Origin: Gammaproteobacteria bacterium
Lineage (GTDB): Bacteria > Pseudomonadota > Gammaproteobacteria > Diplorickettsiales > Diplorickettsiaceae
Assembly: GCA_005877695.1 (NCBI GenBank)
Contig: VBOA01000011.1
Span: 213,595 to 255,919, forward strand
Direction of reading: 5' to 3'
Length of the DNA stretch: 42,325 nt
Shown here: positions 1-9,862 of the stretch, in pieces
Layout of the letters: each line of letters opens with the position of its first letter
Numbering within the stretch: position 1 is the first letter of the stretch
Program-made: the position numbers and the translations under genes
Notes under the pieces: model-generated
The model's database searches: none
Seen by the model: only the letters and a program-made list of their open reading frames with translations
Told to the model about the DNA's origin: nothing

Positions 1-572
1 CCGAATTAATTCAGCGTGATTTCAGTCCTTGGATTGAAGAGACTAAAAGCATTAATACGATACTTGATATTGGAACAGGAAGCGGTTGTATTGCGATTGC
101 TTGCGCGTATGCTTTACCTGAAGCACATATTGATGCTGTTGATAATTCTAAAGATGCATTAGCTGTGGCCGCTATTAACGTTGCTGCGCATAGAGTACAA
201 GGTCAAGTTAACTTAATACATTCCGATCTTTTCCAAAATCTAAAAAACCGAATTTACGATATTATTATTAGTAATCCACCTTATGTTGATGCTGAAGACT
301 TTGCGAGTATGCCTCTAGAATATCAGCATGAACCCGTCGCTGCTTTGGCTGCAGGAGAGGATGGTTTAGATTTTGTTATTCAAATACTCAAGCAAGCTAA
401 GAACTATTTGAAAGAAAAGGGAGTTTTGATTATAGAAGTAGGTAATAGTAAAAAAGCCTTAATCAAGCGTTTTCCGCAAATTCCATTTTTTTGGTTAGAG
501 TTTGAAAAAGGTGAAGCAGAAATTTTTTTATTAACCCAAGAGCAGTTGATTCGTTATGAACAAGAAATTTAA
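1..572 (+). CDS. prmB: Ribosomal protein L3 N5-glutamine methyltransferase PrmB, 3' part
   Basis: The frame is open from the left edge (reading from base 3) to the stop at 570-572, giving about 189 residues of a protein that is about 310 long in E. coli, so the N-terminal third lies outside the window. The SAM-binding motif DIGTGSGCIAIA is at bases 69-104 and the catalytic NPPY motif, which holds the glutamine substrate, follows at about 275. The motif is followed by VDAEDFASMP and then EVGNS. Those stretches match PrmB (YfcB) better than PrmC or HemK. The family methylates a glutamine of ribosomal protein L3 in the cytoplasm. The 3' end overlaps the asd start by 17 nt, so the two are probably co-transcribed. 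The PrmB/PrmC choice rests on recalled family sequences. Confidence 0.88.
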   Translation, partial: ELIQRDFSPWIEETKSINTILDIGTGSGCIAIACAYALPEAHIDAVDNSKDALAVAAINVAAHRVQGQVNLIHSDLFQNLKNRIYDIIISNPPYVDAEDFASMPLEYQHEPVAALAAGEDGLDFVIQILKQAKNYLKEKGVLIIEVGNSKKALIKRFPQIPFFWLEFEKGEAEIFLLTQEQLIRYEQEI

Positions 573-1578
573 TTTAGTCATAGTCGGTGCTACAGGTTTG
601 GTTGGGCAAGCACTATTAACTATTTTACAACAACGAAAATTCCCTATTAAACAGCTTTTTTTACTTGCCAGTGAACGTTCTTCTGGTGAAACCATGGAGT
701 TTAATGGGTTGCCATTAATTGTATCTGATTTAAGTGAATTTGATTTTAAGAAAGCGGATATTGTGATATTTACTGCAGGTTCTGCTATTTCTGCAGAGTT
801 CGCGCCTAAGGCAACCGAAAAGGGTTGCTTAGTTATTGACAACACATCGCAATTTCGTTACGACGACGATGTACCCTTAGTTATTCCGGAAGTGAACCCT
901 GAAGCATTAGCGGGATATAGAAAAAGACATATTATTGCTAACCCAAACTGCTCTACGATACAAATGTTGGTTGCTTTGAAACCTATCTATGACGCGGTAG
1001 GCATCACCCGTATTAATGTTGTTACTTTTCAATCAGTTTCTGGAGCAGGGAAAGATGCTTTTAATGAGTTGATTAAACAAGCAGGCCAATTATTAAATGG
1101 CTTACCGATTAAGAAGCCAAAAGCTTTTACTCAGCAAATTGCCTTTAATGTTATCCCGCATATTGATGAATTTGAGGAAAATGGATATACCCGTGAAGAA
1201 ATGAAAATGGTTTGGGAAACCCAAAAGATTTTTGCCGATCAAAAAATTCAAGTGAATCCTACCGCGGTAAGAGTGCCTGTGTTTCATGGGCATTCTGAAG
1301 CGGTTCACATTGAAACCAAGAGAAAAGTTAGCGTCAATCAAGCTAAACAGATCTTAAAAAAAGCGCCCGGCGTGTTAGTTGTCGATAGGCTTGCCAATAA
1401 TGGTTATCCCACACCTATTTCACATCCCAATAGTGATAAAGTAATGGTAGGACGACTTAGAGAGGATATTTCTCATCCATTAGGTCTAGATATGTGGATA
1501 GTAGCCGATAATATTCGTAAAGGAGCCGCTTTGAATGCGATACAAATTGCTGAAATAATGGTCCAAGATTATTTATAA
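556..1578 (+). CDS. asd: Aspartate-semialdehyde dehydrogenase
   Basis: The 340-residue protein is full length for the family. It reduces aspartyl phosphate to aspartate semialdehyde with NADPH, the branch point toward lysine/diaminopimelate, threonine and methionine. The N-terminal Rossmann loop GATGLVG is at residues 11-17. The catalytic cysteine lies in NPNCST (Cys132), which separates it from the inactive Usg paralogue. SVSGAGK and the later HGHSEAVHIE are also typical. The ATG at 556 lies inside the end of prmB, so translation is probably coupled. In an intracellular bacterium its retention fits a need for diaminopimelate for the cell wall. Confidence 0.95.
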   Translation: MNKKFNLVIVGATGLVGQALLTILQQRKFPIKQLFLLASERSSGETMEFNGLPLIVSDLSEFDFKKADIVIFTAGSAISAEFAPKATEKGCLVIDNTSQFRYDDDVPLVIPEVNPEALAGYRKRHIIANPNCSTIQMLVALKPIYDAVGITRINVVTFQSVSGAGKDAFNELIKQAGQLLNGLPIKKPKAFTQQIAFNVIPHIDEFEENGYTREEMKMVWETQKIFADQKIQVNPTAVRVPVFHGHSEAVHIETKRKVSVNQAKQILKKAPGVLVVDRLANNGYPTPISHPNSDKVMVGRLREDISHPLGLDMWIVADNIRKGAALNAIQIAEIMVQDYL

Positions 1579-1814
1579 AATAAATTAACAAAGTGTTTTG
1601 CAAACTCATAAAGAGACTATAAAGCTAAGAGTTCTAGGGAGAGAGAATTTTATCGAGTCCAGTTATCAACGAAACTGCTAGCTAACCTAGCCCATTTTCA
1701 TTAACTGCCTTATCTTGCAATCCTTTTTAAAGAATAGAGAGGTATTTTTAATAATATTTTTTTGTAGCGTTAGCTAATTTTAGGTTAAAATAATAGCATA
1801 ATTGGGTATAGACT

Positions 1815-2285
1815 ATGACTGATAAGCTAAATAGAAAAAATCCTCTTTTAGAAGAATATAATAAATTGTCTTCTATACCAGAAGTTATTGCTCATTCAAA
1901 TCAAACGCTTCTTGTTACAGAGGGCGATAATGACGAGGGTGGGGTTGGAACGGCTACGCTGAGTGTTGAACAATTGTCTGCTTGGCAAGCACTCTTTAAT
2001 GAAGATCGGCGGAAATACGAAGGACAAGGAAAATTTGCTTCGGGTCCTGATTCACTTAGTAAGAAACATTTAGGTTCTTCATGCGGTTTGGGTGGGTCGC
2101 TGCAAGCGCACCCTTTATTGTCACAAAGTCAGCAGTTTAGCGGAGATGATCCGGTGATAACTGCAAACCCTACCGAAAATTCTGAGGCAAGCGAACGATT
2201 TTTGGAGAAACGTCTAGAAAATCGACTTCGATTACAAAAAAATCTTGGTTTGGGTGCGAGCAAAAATATAGCGCCTGTTAGATAG
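1815..2285 (+). CDS. Orphan 156-residue Ser/Gln-rich protein upstream of the AnkH-like gene
   Basis: I do not recognise this protein. It is hydrophilic, has no signal peptide or membrane segment, and has a low-complexity centre rich in Ser, Gly and Gln (residues about 75-125). The C-terminal tail is charged and helical (SERFLEKRLENRLRLQK). Its stop at 2283-2285 is one base before the ATG of the ankyrin gene, so the two are very likely one operon with coupled translation. The 236-nt region upstream (1579-1814) should hold the promoter; I see only an A/T-rich stretch near 1785 and no clear sigma-70 pair. Its position suggests a partner, chaperone or co-effector of the ankyrin protein, but that is inference from adjacency only. 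Confidence 0.75.
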   Translation: MTDKLNRKNPLLEEYNKLSSIPEVIAHSNQTLLVTEGDNDEGGVGTATLSVEQLSAWQALFNEDRRKYEGQGKFASGPDSLSKKHLGSSCGLGGSLQAHPLLSQSQQFSGDDPVITANPTENSEASERFLEKRLENRLRLQKNLGLGASKNIAPVR

Positions 2286-2286
2286 A

Positions 2287-3690
2287 ATGGTAAAGCCTAG
2301 TTTCGCTCAAGAAATTTTGTTTGGTACACTCAAAGGAGTAGAGCAATTTCTCGAAGCCGGTGCGGATATCGAAGCAACTGATGAGTATGGTTTTTCCCCT
2401 TTAATAGAAGCTGCTATTGCTAATAAAATAGAGATTGCAGCCTTATTGTTAGAACACGGGGCTGATGCTAATAATGCCGATGTGACGGGCCGTACCGCAC
2501 TCCACTGGGCGGTCGATAATCATAATATTGCTTTATGTAAATTATTGCTGGACAATAAAGCCGATGCCAACGCCTATACCACATCAGGACAACCTATTTT
2601 AGTTTATCCTCTACTGAGACAACAAGTTGAATTAAAAAAATTACTCTATCAATATGGTGCTAAACTTCGTTTTGCTCAAGACTTTATTCAAGCTAAGTTA
2701 CTTGGACATCGTTATGAATTAGCAGGTCAGGTCGATATTCTTAATGCTAAAGGACGTTTTGTAGAAATAAACTACGAAGGATTTTTTTTAGAATTTACTA
2801 TCGATGTTATCCTCAATTCTTTACGGCGTTATCAGAATAATTTTTCGTCACGCCATTTTCGACCTTATTTCAAAAATCTAGAAAAATTGATTGCTGCATT
2901 TATTAATGCACAGGCCTTACTAAAATATCAACGTTACATACTGAATATAAAAGACTATACACAGCATATCGATGCCTTGCTAGATCAAGAACTATTATTA
3001 TTACCAGTCGCTTATGAAGGTCATGCTATCGCATTGATTAAATATAAAAATTGGTTAGTTCGTTGCGATCGAGGTGAAAATAGTCAACGTGAAGGCAGTG
3101 TGGTAATTTATGAGTGTCAACGCCCTGATGCTTGGAATAAAGAATTTTGCAAACACTTAATTTATCAGCGTCAATCTCGCGCGTTTCTAACTCAAGGAAT
3201 ACATCGCCATTTAGGTTTAATAACCATCGCAAATCTACCTATCCATGGACAGATTATCGGTAATTGCTCTTGGGCAAATATAGAGGCTAGTATTTTAGCC
3301 ATACTGTTTTTGTTATCTGCGGTTAATACTAAAGATCAATTAGTTTCTTCTGAAAAATATCAGCAACAAGCATCAGTGTTTTTTCAAGATTGGCAAACCT
3401 GGGATCAAGATCGTGCTTTGGAGGAGTGTATACAAGGATTTTATTATAGTAACAAGGCGCGAGGTGCCACTAAAGCGACTATTTTAGCAGCCATTTTATT
3501 CCAAAAAACACCACACCATCTTAATGATCTAAAACAAACAGAGGCTATATTAAAAATCTTAACCTTAGCTGATTATAACTATTTGCTAAAAAGTTACTTG
3601 AAGGTTTATTGGCAATTAACTAAGACTCCACAAGGAAAAGATTTTAAAAGCTTGTTAGATGTTTGTGGCGTTAGTCAGGAATTTTTATAA
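2287..3690 (+). CDS. Ankyrin-repeat protein with a cysteine-protease-like domain, AnkH/LegA3-like
   Basis: The 467-residue protein begins with about three to four ankyrin repeats (residues about 5-130; HGADANNADVTGRTALHWAV is a textbook repeat). A longer alpha/beta domain follows, in which His246 (EGHAIAL), Asp261 (RCDRG), Gln322 (HGQIIG) and Cys327 (IGNCSWAN) could form a papain-like active site in permuted order, His before Cys. Length, architecture and the GNCSWAN motif resemble Legionella AnkH/LegA3, a widely conserved Dot/Icm effector of about 460 residues, as far as I recall. By analogy it would be exported into a eukaryotic host cell, but no secretion signal can be proven from sequence alone. 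It is probably co-transcribed with the preceding small gene. The next gene is also an orphan. Confidence 0.85.
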   Translation: MVKPSFAQEILFGTLKGVEQFLEAGADIEATDEYGFSPLIEAAIANKIEIAALLLEHGADANNADVTGRTALHWAVDNHNIALCKLLLDNKADANAYTTSGQPILVYPLLRQQVELKKLLYQYGAKLRFAQDFIQAKLLGHRYELAGQVDILNAKGRFVEINYEGFFLEFTIDVILNSLRRYQNNFSSRHFRPYFKNLEKLIAAFINAQALLKYQRYILNIKDYTQHIDALLDQELLLLPVAYEGHAIALIKYKNWLVRCDRGENSQREGSVVIYECQRPDAWNKEFCKHLIYQRQSRAFLTQGIHRHLGLITIANLPIHGQIIGNCSWANIEASILAILFLLSAVNTKDQLVSSEKYQQQASVFFQDWQTWDQDRALEECIQGFYYSNKARGATKATILAAILFQKTPHHLNDLKQTEAILKILTLADYNYLLKSYLKVYWQLTKTPQGKDFKSLLDVCGVSQEFL

Positions 3691-3754
3691 TATAATTTGT
3701 ATAATCGATTTTTTTTCCGCTTAACTTGCAATTCAGATGTAATTTGGACACACT

Positions 3755-3781
3755 GCAACGCCTTCATTTTCTTGGCGTTGC
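3755..3781. repeat. Perfect 8-bp inverted repeat between accessory genes
   Basis: GCAACGCC (3755-3762) and GGCGTTGC (3774-3781) form a perfect GC-rich stem with an 11-nt loop. It is followed on the plus strand by AAAA instead of T, so it is not a canonical intrinsic terminator in either direction. It could stop transcription of the ankyrin gene by another route, protect an mRNA end, or be a protein-binding palindrome. Confidence 0.5.
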
Positions 3782-3828
3782 CAAAAATAGTTTACCGTGG
3801 ATAAAAGTCGGTTTAAGGAATAATAAAG

Positions 3829-4805
3829 ATGAATACGGAACTGTTAAGAATCCACCAAAGTTTTTTCCAGCCAAAAGTTACTAAAGGAAATGAGATAGAA
3901 AAATGGGTTAAAACGGTTAACCAATCCAATCTAAAATCCAACGATTTAAGCTGGCAAAGTTTTTATAAAGAATTACACAGATTAGGGATAAGAAAATTTT
4001 TAAGCCAATATGGATATTCACATAAGAGGAAATTACAGCTAGCCATTGCAAAATCCGAACTTAGTCAAAAAAACTAAGCTTATATGACTTTGAAACAAGT
4101 ACACAACAAACGTTATTTGACCGTTTAGGAAATAGTTTTTTTGACAAAATTACTTTTTATCCGAATTTTAATCCAAAAAATCATAATTTATCGACCATTC
4201 ATTATTATTTGTATGGTAATAGCTTATATTTTACTGCATTAAGTTTAGGCTTTTCTAGCAAACAAAATTTTCTTAATTTTTTTGCGCGCAGTGATAGGGC
4301 GAGAAATTTAAGAATGGGTATCCAGAGCTTGCATGCAGTGGATCCAGCCACATTGCGGAAAGAACTTGCTGGTCTTTATGATAAGCCCATACCAAAAAAT
4401 AGGGACTTCATAAGGTATAATTATACCTTAGAAGAACTTAAGTTAGCGTTAGAGAATGAAGAAATTGCATTCGTGTTGGCTAGTTTAGCTGGAGGTAATG
4501 CTTATGCTGTCAATAAGAAATTGCGAACAAGGCCTTTGATTAATGTTAGTCTTCAAGCTTTAAAGGCCCAATCTTGGGAGTCTCTGAAGGGGAATACGTC
4601 CATTTTTATATGGAAGGTAAAGCTATATCAACTTTTCTTGGGACATATACCCTTATTAAAGCAGCAGGATATCGAATTATTTAGGCCTAGGGCTTTAGAG
4701 ACTTGCCTCAGTTTTTATTGGCAATTTTTTACTCCCTATTCTACACAAGATACCAACGATGAGGAGGGACTATCGAATCTTCCAAATCTAACATCCTCTT
4801 TGTAA
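3829..4805 (+). pseudogene. Orphan protein gene split by a -1 frameshift at A7
   Basis: Two reading frames, 3829-4077 (82 residues) and the frame ending at 4805 (open from 4065), join into one 325-residue protein if one base is re-read at the run of seven A at 4067-4073. The sequence there is CAA AAA AAC TAA, so the stop comes directly after a perfect A AAA AAC slippery heptamer. The downstream frame is continuous through the junction (LSLYDFETSTQQ...) and has no good start of its own; only a TTG at 4209 is available. The joined protein has no signal peptide or clear membrane helix, is rich in aromatic and basic residues, and is not one I recognise. Natural decay, sequencing error in the homopolymer, transcriptional slippage and programmed frameshifting are all possible. 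Confidence 0.6.
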
Positions 4806-4988
4806 ACGCGGGCATTGATATTTTTAAGGGCAGTAGAGGCACGTTATATCCCCAAGTTGGAAGAGAGGCCCTGACGCATTTTTTGTTTTTGAGATGCGGT
4901 CCATAAACTCCGAGCTTAGCTTCTTTTTAGCTAAACAAAGGTTAATTATTTAAGTAGCCAGAAAGCATAATTATAATATTTTATCCCA

Positions 4989-5018
4989 TTGTAATTACGG
5001 TATTGAATGGAGTATACT
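4989..5018 (+). promoter_or_regulatory. Sigma-70 type promoter of the initiator tRNA
   Basis: TTGTAA at 4989-4994 and TATACT at 5013-5018 are separated by 18 bases and lie 12 bases upstream of the tRNA 5' end. This fits a strong vegetative promoter. It may also feed part of the rimP-nusA-infB operon by read-through of the terminator at 5122. Confidence 0.6.
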
Positions 5019-5030
5019 CTGTGCCGCTAT

Positions 5031-5107
<77 letters not shown>

Positions 5108-5121
5108 ATTTACTGTGTGAG

Positions 5122-5147
5122 AGGCCCCTTCAAGGGGCTTTTTATTT
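5122..5147 (+). terminator. Intrinsic terminator after tRNA-fMet
   Basis: GCCCCTT (5124-5130) pairs with AAGGGGC (5132-5138), effectively a GCCCC/GGGGC stem with a TTCAA loop, followed by TTTTTATTTT. It ends the tRNA transcript. Read-through could continue into rimP. Confidence 0.85.
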
Positions 5148-5277
5148 TGATTAGCGGCGCTAAATATCAGCAGCTTTTGCTTTTTTGCCACAGTTAGTTG
5201 GTGGGATGGGTAATTTTATGTCCCAAAAAGCCCTTGTTGTGTAGGCAAAAATTTAAGTGCGTAGAGCATAGAAGACG

Positions 5278-5739
5278 ATGAAGAACAATTCAGCGATAGA
5301 AGCAAAGTTATTACCGACGGTTGAAGCCCTGGGTTATGAACTATGGGCTTGCACCTATCTGACCCAAGGTCAGCAAAGTATATTACGTGTCACTATCGAT
5401 AGTGAAAAGGGTATTACACTGGCTGACTGTGAGCGGGTGAGCCGTCAGATTAGTGCATTATTGGATGTAGAAGATCCTTTGCTAGGTCGTTATAACTTAG
5501 AAGTTTCTTCGCCGGGTTTAGATAGACCGCTTATTAAAGAGAAGCATTTTCAGCGTTATGTTGGTCATTATGTACGTGTTTCTACACAGTCGGCCATCGA
5601 TAATCAACGTAAATTTAAAGGCTTATTACAGTCAGTAGGAGTCGCTGGAATCGTGTTGAACCAGGATGATGGGAAAGTAGTAGTTTTAACATGGGACAAT
5701 ATTTTGCGTGCGAATGTATTGCCTGGAATGAATAAATAA
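5278..5739 (+). CDS. rimP: Ribosome maturation factor RimP
   Basis: The 153-residue protein matches the family length. RimP assists late assembly of the 30S ribosomal subunit in the cytoplasm. The diagnostic motif [12 protein letters not shown] is at residues about 79-90, and an N-terminal alpha/beta domain precedes it ([20 protein letters not shown]). It is the first protein gene of the conserved tRNA-fMet, rimP, nusA, infB cluster. The ribosome binding site before the ATG at 5278 is weak (AGAAGAC), and the gene ends 13 nt before nusA. Confidence 0.93.
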   Translation: MKNNSAIEAKLLPTVEALGYELWACTYLTQGQQSILRVTIDSEKGITLADCERVSRQISALLDVEDPLLGRYNLEVSSPGLDRPLIKEKHFQRYVGHYVRVSTQSAIDNQRKFKGLLQSVGVAGIVLNQDDGKVVVLTWDNILRANVLPGMNK

Positions 5740-5752
5740 CCGGAGGCAGGCT

Positions 5753-7294
5753 ATGAAAAAAGAAATTTTATTAGTGGCAGAGACGGTATCTAACGAAAAA
5801 GATGTTGATAAAGAATTAATTTTTAAAGCAATAGAAGCCGCGTTAGCGATGGCTACTAAGAAAAAAGCAGGTGAAGATATTGATGTCCGCGTGGCTATCG
5901 ATCGACGTACCGGTGACTATGATACTTTTCGTTGTTGGACAGTTGTTGCGGATGAAAATGATGTTAATAATCATTTGGAAGATGAACATGCCCCTTTTGA
6001 TCCCTTAAAACAAATGTTCTTAAGTGAAGCTAAAAAGCGGGATGCAAATAGCCAAATTGGTGATGTGATAGAAGAGCATATGCCTTCGGTGGAGTTTGGT
6101 CGTATTGCAGCGCAAACGGCTAAACAAGTCATTATCCAAAAAGTAAGAGAAGCTGAACGCGCTAAAATAGCAGAGGCCTATACCAATCGTATTGGCGAGT
6201 TATTGTCAGGGATAGTCAAGCGAATTACACGAGAAGGTTTGATTGTCGACTTAAGTGCAAGCGTAGAAGCTTTTGTTCCACGTGAAGAAATGATACCTCG
6301 TGAAGAAGTACGATCCGAGGATCGTTTACGTGGTTATTTATATGCTGTAAATCCACAAGTGCGAGGGCCGCAATTGCTGATGAGTCGTACGCGCCCTGAA
6401 ATGTTAATTGAACTCTTTAAGATAGAAGTTCCAGAGATTGGTGAAGAGTTGATTGAAATAAAAAGCGCAGCGCGCGATCCTGGTTCACGTGCAAAAATTG
6501 CAGTTAAAACTAATGATGGTCGTATTGATCCCATCGGTGCTTGTGTGGGTATGCGTGGAGCGCGAGTACAAGCCGTCTCCAGTGAATTAGCTGGCGAACG
6601 AATTGATATAGTGCTTTGGGATGATAATCCAGTTCAACTCGTTATCAATGCAATGGCCCCCGCTGAAGTTGCATCTATTGTGGTGGATGAAGACACTAAA
6701 GTTATGGATGTGGCTGTACAAGAGGAACAATTATCGCAAGCTATCGGTCGCAATGGTCAAAATGTTCGTTTAGCCAGTGAGCTAACAGGATGGATTATTA
6801 ATGTTATCACTGTTGAAGAAGCGGCCAAAAAAGTAGTTAAAGAATCAGAAGGTTTACAAAACTTTTTTATGGAACGGCTTGCTATCGATGAAGCGTTAGC
6901 CGAGTTGTTAGCACGAGAGGGCTTTACCAGTTTAGAAGAAATTGCCTATGTAGCACCGCAAGAACTATTGGATATTGAAGATTTTGATGAAGAATTAGTA
7001 GAAACTCTACAAAATCGTGCTAAAGACGCGTTAGCGACACAAGCCGCAACTAAGCAAAAATCGACAATCTCTGAGCATGATAAATTTTTAGAACCACATC
7101 AAGATTTACTTTCCTTAGAAGGTATGACCGAAGAGATAGCAACCACATTAGCTAAAAAAGGGGTCTCTTCACGCGAGGCTTTAGCTGAATTGGCTGTCGA
7201 TGATTTGTTAGATATTATCGAATTAGATCGTAAAAAGGCCGGTAAATTAATAATGGCAGCGCGTGCCCCTTGGTTTGAGGAAGAAAAAAAATAG
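5753..7294 (+). CDS. nusA: Transcription termination/antitermination factor NusA
   Basis: NusA binds RNA polymerase and nascent RNA and controls pausing, termination and antitermination. At 513 residues it is close to the 495 of E. coli. The order seen is an N-terminal polymerase-binding domain (1-130), an S1 domain (about 135-200, [16 protein letters not shown]), two KH domains (about 200-345, with [17 protein letters not shown]) and two acidic helix-hairpin-helix repeats at the C-terminus (about 365-430 and 440-510). These last repeats mark the gammaproteobacterial type. A strong GGAGG precedes the ATG. The gene sits between rimP and infB as in E. coli, and NusA commonly feeds back on this operon. 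Confidence 0.96.
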   Translation: MKKEILLVAETVSNEKDVDKELIFKAIEAALAMATKKKAGEDIDVRVAIDRRTGDYDTFRCWTVVADENDVNNHLEDEHAPFDPLKQMFLSEAKKRDANSQIGDVIEEHMPSVEFGRIAAQTAKQVIIQKVREAERAKIAEAYTNRIGELLSGIVKRITREGLIVDLSASVEAFVPREEMIPREEVRSEDRLRGYLYAVNPQVRGPQLLMSRTRPEMLIELFKIEVPEIGEELIEIKSAARDPGSRAKIAVKTNDGRIDPIGACVGMRGARVQAVSSELAGERIDIVLWDDNPVQLVINAMAPAEVASIVVDEDTKVMDVAVQEEQLSQAIGRNGQNVRLASELTGWIINVITVEEAAKKVVKESEGLQNFFMERLAIDEALAELLAREGFTSLEEIAYVAPQELLDIEDFDEELVETLQNRAKDALATQAATKQKSTISEHDKFLEPHQDLLSLEGMTEEIATTLAKKGVSSREALAELAVDDLLDIIELDRKKAGKLIMAARAPWFEEEKK

Positions 7295-7443
7295 AGCGTG
7301 TGAACTAAATTTACTATTTTCTGAGATTATAAGGATTGAGAATTTCACATAATGCAGGTATGTAAGTTAGTATGCAGCAATATATACTCAGAAAAAATTA
7401 GTAGGTTTTCGAAGCTGTCAAATATTGGCAGGAGAAGCATAGT

Positions 7444-9862
7444 ATGACAGAAAGTATTAAAGATAAAACTGCAAATAAAGTTTCCACTGAGCTTGGAAAA
7501 GAAACTTCTGCGGATAATAATCCAAAAAAGGTGATTACCTTGACGCGAACTCGTAAAAGCACGAGTTTACTCAAAGTGAAAGATACCTCAGGTAAGGCCA
7601 AGACTATCAAAGTGCAAGTTCGTAAAAAAAGAACCTATGTAAAAAGTAATGAAGGCTTAATCGATGAAGAGACTAATCGTGCTAACGAAGCAAAAGAAGT
7701 AAAAGAAGCCGAAGAATTAGCACTTCAAGCAGAAAAAATGGCTGCTGAAAAAAAATTGGCTATACCGGATGAAACACAGGCGGAACCGATTCCAGAAAAT
7801 AGCGTTGCGGAAGAACCCGTATTACCTAATGAACCGGTAGAAAAAGAGCAAGTACCGGAAGTTGATAAAAAATCCATAGCACCTGCAACCCTTCCGGAAA
7901 AAAAGCCTAAACCCACTAACGAAAAAGTGATTATTGCTTTACCTACTAATTCAGAAAGGATGGAGCGTGAGAAAAAGCATAAGAATCGCAATTTAAAAGA
8001 AAAAGAGCTAGCGAAATACCGACACAAAGCGATTTATCAACTTGAAGATGAATCCGATGAACAATTTCGTTACCGTAAAAAAGCCGGTAAACACAAACGA
8101 CCCGATCAATTTTTACAACAACAGTTCGAAAAGCCAACCGTCGCTGTCGTATATGAAGTGGGTATTCCTGAAACGATCGCGGTGGGGGATTTAGCGCAAA
8201 AAATGTCGGTTAAGGCCGCTGAAGTTATAAAGACCTTAATGAAATTGGGTGTGATTGCGACTATTAATCAAGCTATCGATCAAGATACCGCCATACTTGT
8301 GGTAGAAGAAATGGGACATATTGCGAAGCCTGTGAGTGCGAATGCATTAGAAGAAGGTTTAGTAAATACCACACAACAACAAATGGGTGAATTACTGACT
8401 CGCCCACCGGTAGTTACTATCATGGGCCATGTTGACCATGGTAAAACTTCTCTTTTAGATTATATCCGGCGTACCAAAGTAACGCAGGGAGAAGCGGGTG
8501 GCATTACACAACATATTGGTGCTTATCATGTAGAAATTCCCAAGGGAGTTATTACCTTTTTGGATACGCCTGGCCACTCAGCGTTTACAGCTATGCGTGC
8601 ACGTGGTACACGCGTCACTGACATTGTAGTTTTGGTTGTCGCAGCGGATGATGGTGTGATGCCGCAAACCATAGAAGCTATTCAACACGCCAAAGCAGCC
8701 AATGTGCCGATTGTGGTTGCCGTGAATAAAATTGATAAACCTGAAGCTGATCTCGATAGAATAAAGAGTGAGTTAGCCAAACAAGGTCTCAATCCCGAAG
8801 AATGGGGTGGAGATACCATGCTTATTCCTGTTTCAGCAAAAACAGGTGTTGGCATTGATGACTTATTAGATTCACTTTTGGTGCAAGCAGAAGTATTGGA
8901 GCTAAAAGCGCCTCAAGAAGGCCCTGGACAAGGGATCGTTATAGAATCGCGTTTAGATAAAGGGAAGGGACCTGTTGTAACTATCTTAGTGCAGCGAGGG
9001 AAACTACATAAAGGTGATCTTTTATTAGCAGGTACGGCTTATGGTCGTGTTAGAGCATTGCTTGATGAACGAGGCAAATTAGTTGAAGCCGCTGGGCCTT
9101 CTATGCCCGTTGAAGTATGTTGTTGCAGAAGAACGTAAAGCGCGTGAGATTGCTTTATTCCGTGAAGGAAAGTTACGCGAAGCTAAGTTAGCTCAACAAC
9201 GAATGATTAAAACCGATGATATTTTTGGTCAGTTGGATGAAAATCAAGTTAAGACCTTAAATATTATTTTAAAAGCGGATATGCAAGGATCTGCTGAGGC
9301 CTTACAAGAAGCTTTAAATAAGCTTTCTACTTCTGAAGTAAAAATAAAATTGGTGTATGTCGGTGTAGGGGCAATTACCGAATCCGATGCGAATCTTGCT
9401 TTAGCTTCAAAGGCATTAATTTTAGGATTTAATGTTAGAGCGGATGTCACAGCAAAAAAGACTGTGGAAAAAGAAGGTCTAATAATGAATTATTATAGCG
9501 TTATTTATGACCTGATTGATCAAGTTAAAAATATTATGAATGGCTTGTTGGCTCCAGAAATAAAAGAAAATATTTTAGGTTTAGCCGAAGTTCGTGAAGT
9601 GTTTCGTTCTGCTAAGCTTGGCGTTATTGCCGGATGCATGGTGACAGAAGGGTTAGTTCGACGTAATGCGCCGATCCGCTTATTACGTGATAACGTTGTG
9701 ATTCATGAAGGTGAATTACATTCTTTGCGGCGATTTAAAGATGACGCGGCTGAAGTTCGTCATGGTATGGAATGTGGTATCGGCATTAAAAATTTTACTG
9801 ATATTCGCATAGGCGATATGATCGAAGTGTATGAACGTATTTCTATTTCTAGAACACTCTAA
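7444..9862 (+). pseudogene. infB: Translation initiation factor IF-2, frame broken by a short deletion
   Basis: IF-2 is the GTPase that brings fMet-tRNA to the 30S subunit. The first frame (7444-9138) carries a Lys/Glu-rich linker, an IF2_N-like domain (about residues 230-300), the G domain with [17 protein letters not shown] and NKID, and most of domain II. It is in frame up to GPSMPVEV at about 9117. The following [12 protein letters not shown] and the whole of domains III and IV continue in another frame to the stop at 9860-9862. Compared with E. coli IF-2, about 13 residues plus 2 nt (about 41 nt) of the end of domain II are missing at 9115-9120. The loss is larger than a homopolymer error. 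The second frame has only a TTG at 9083 as possible start. The gene is essential elsewhere, so assembly error, recent inactivation with a second copy, or a split protein must be considered. The stop overlaps rbfA by one base. Confidence 0.9.

Noticed and set aside
3690..3828. PmrA-type regulatory box before accessory genes
   Set aside because: CTTAA occurs once (3720) but the second half at the required spacing is missing.
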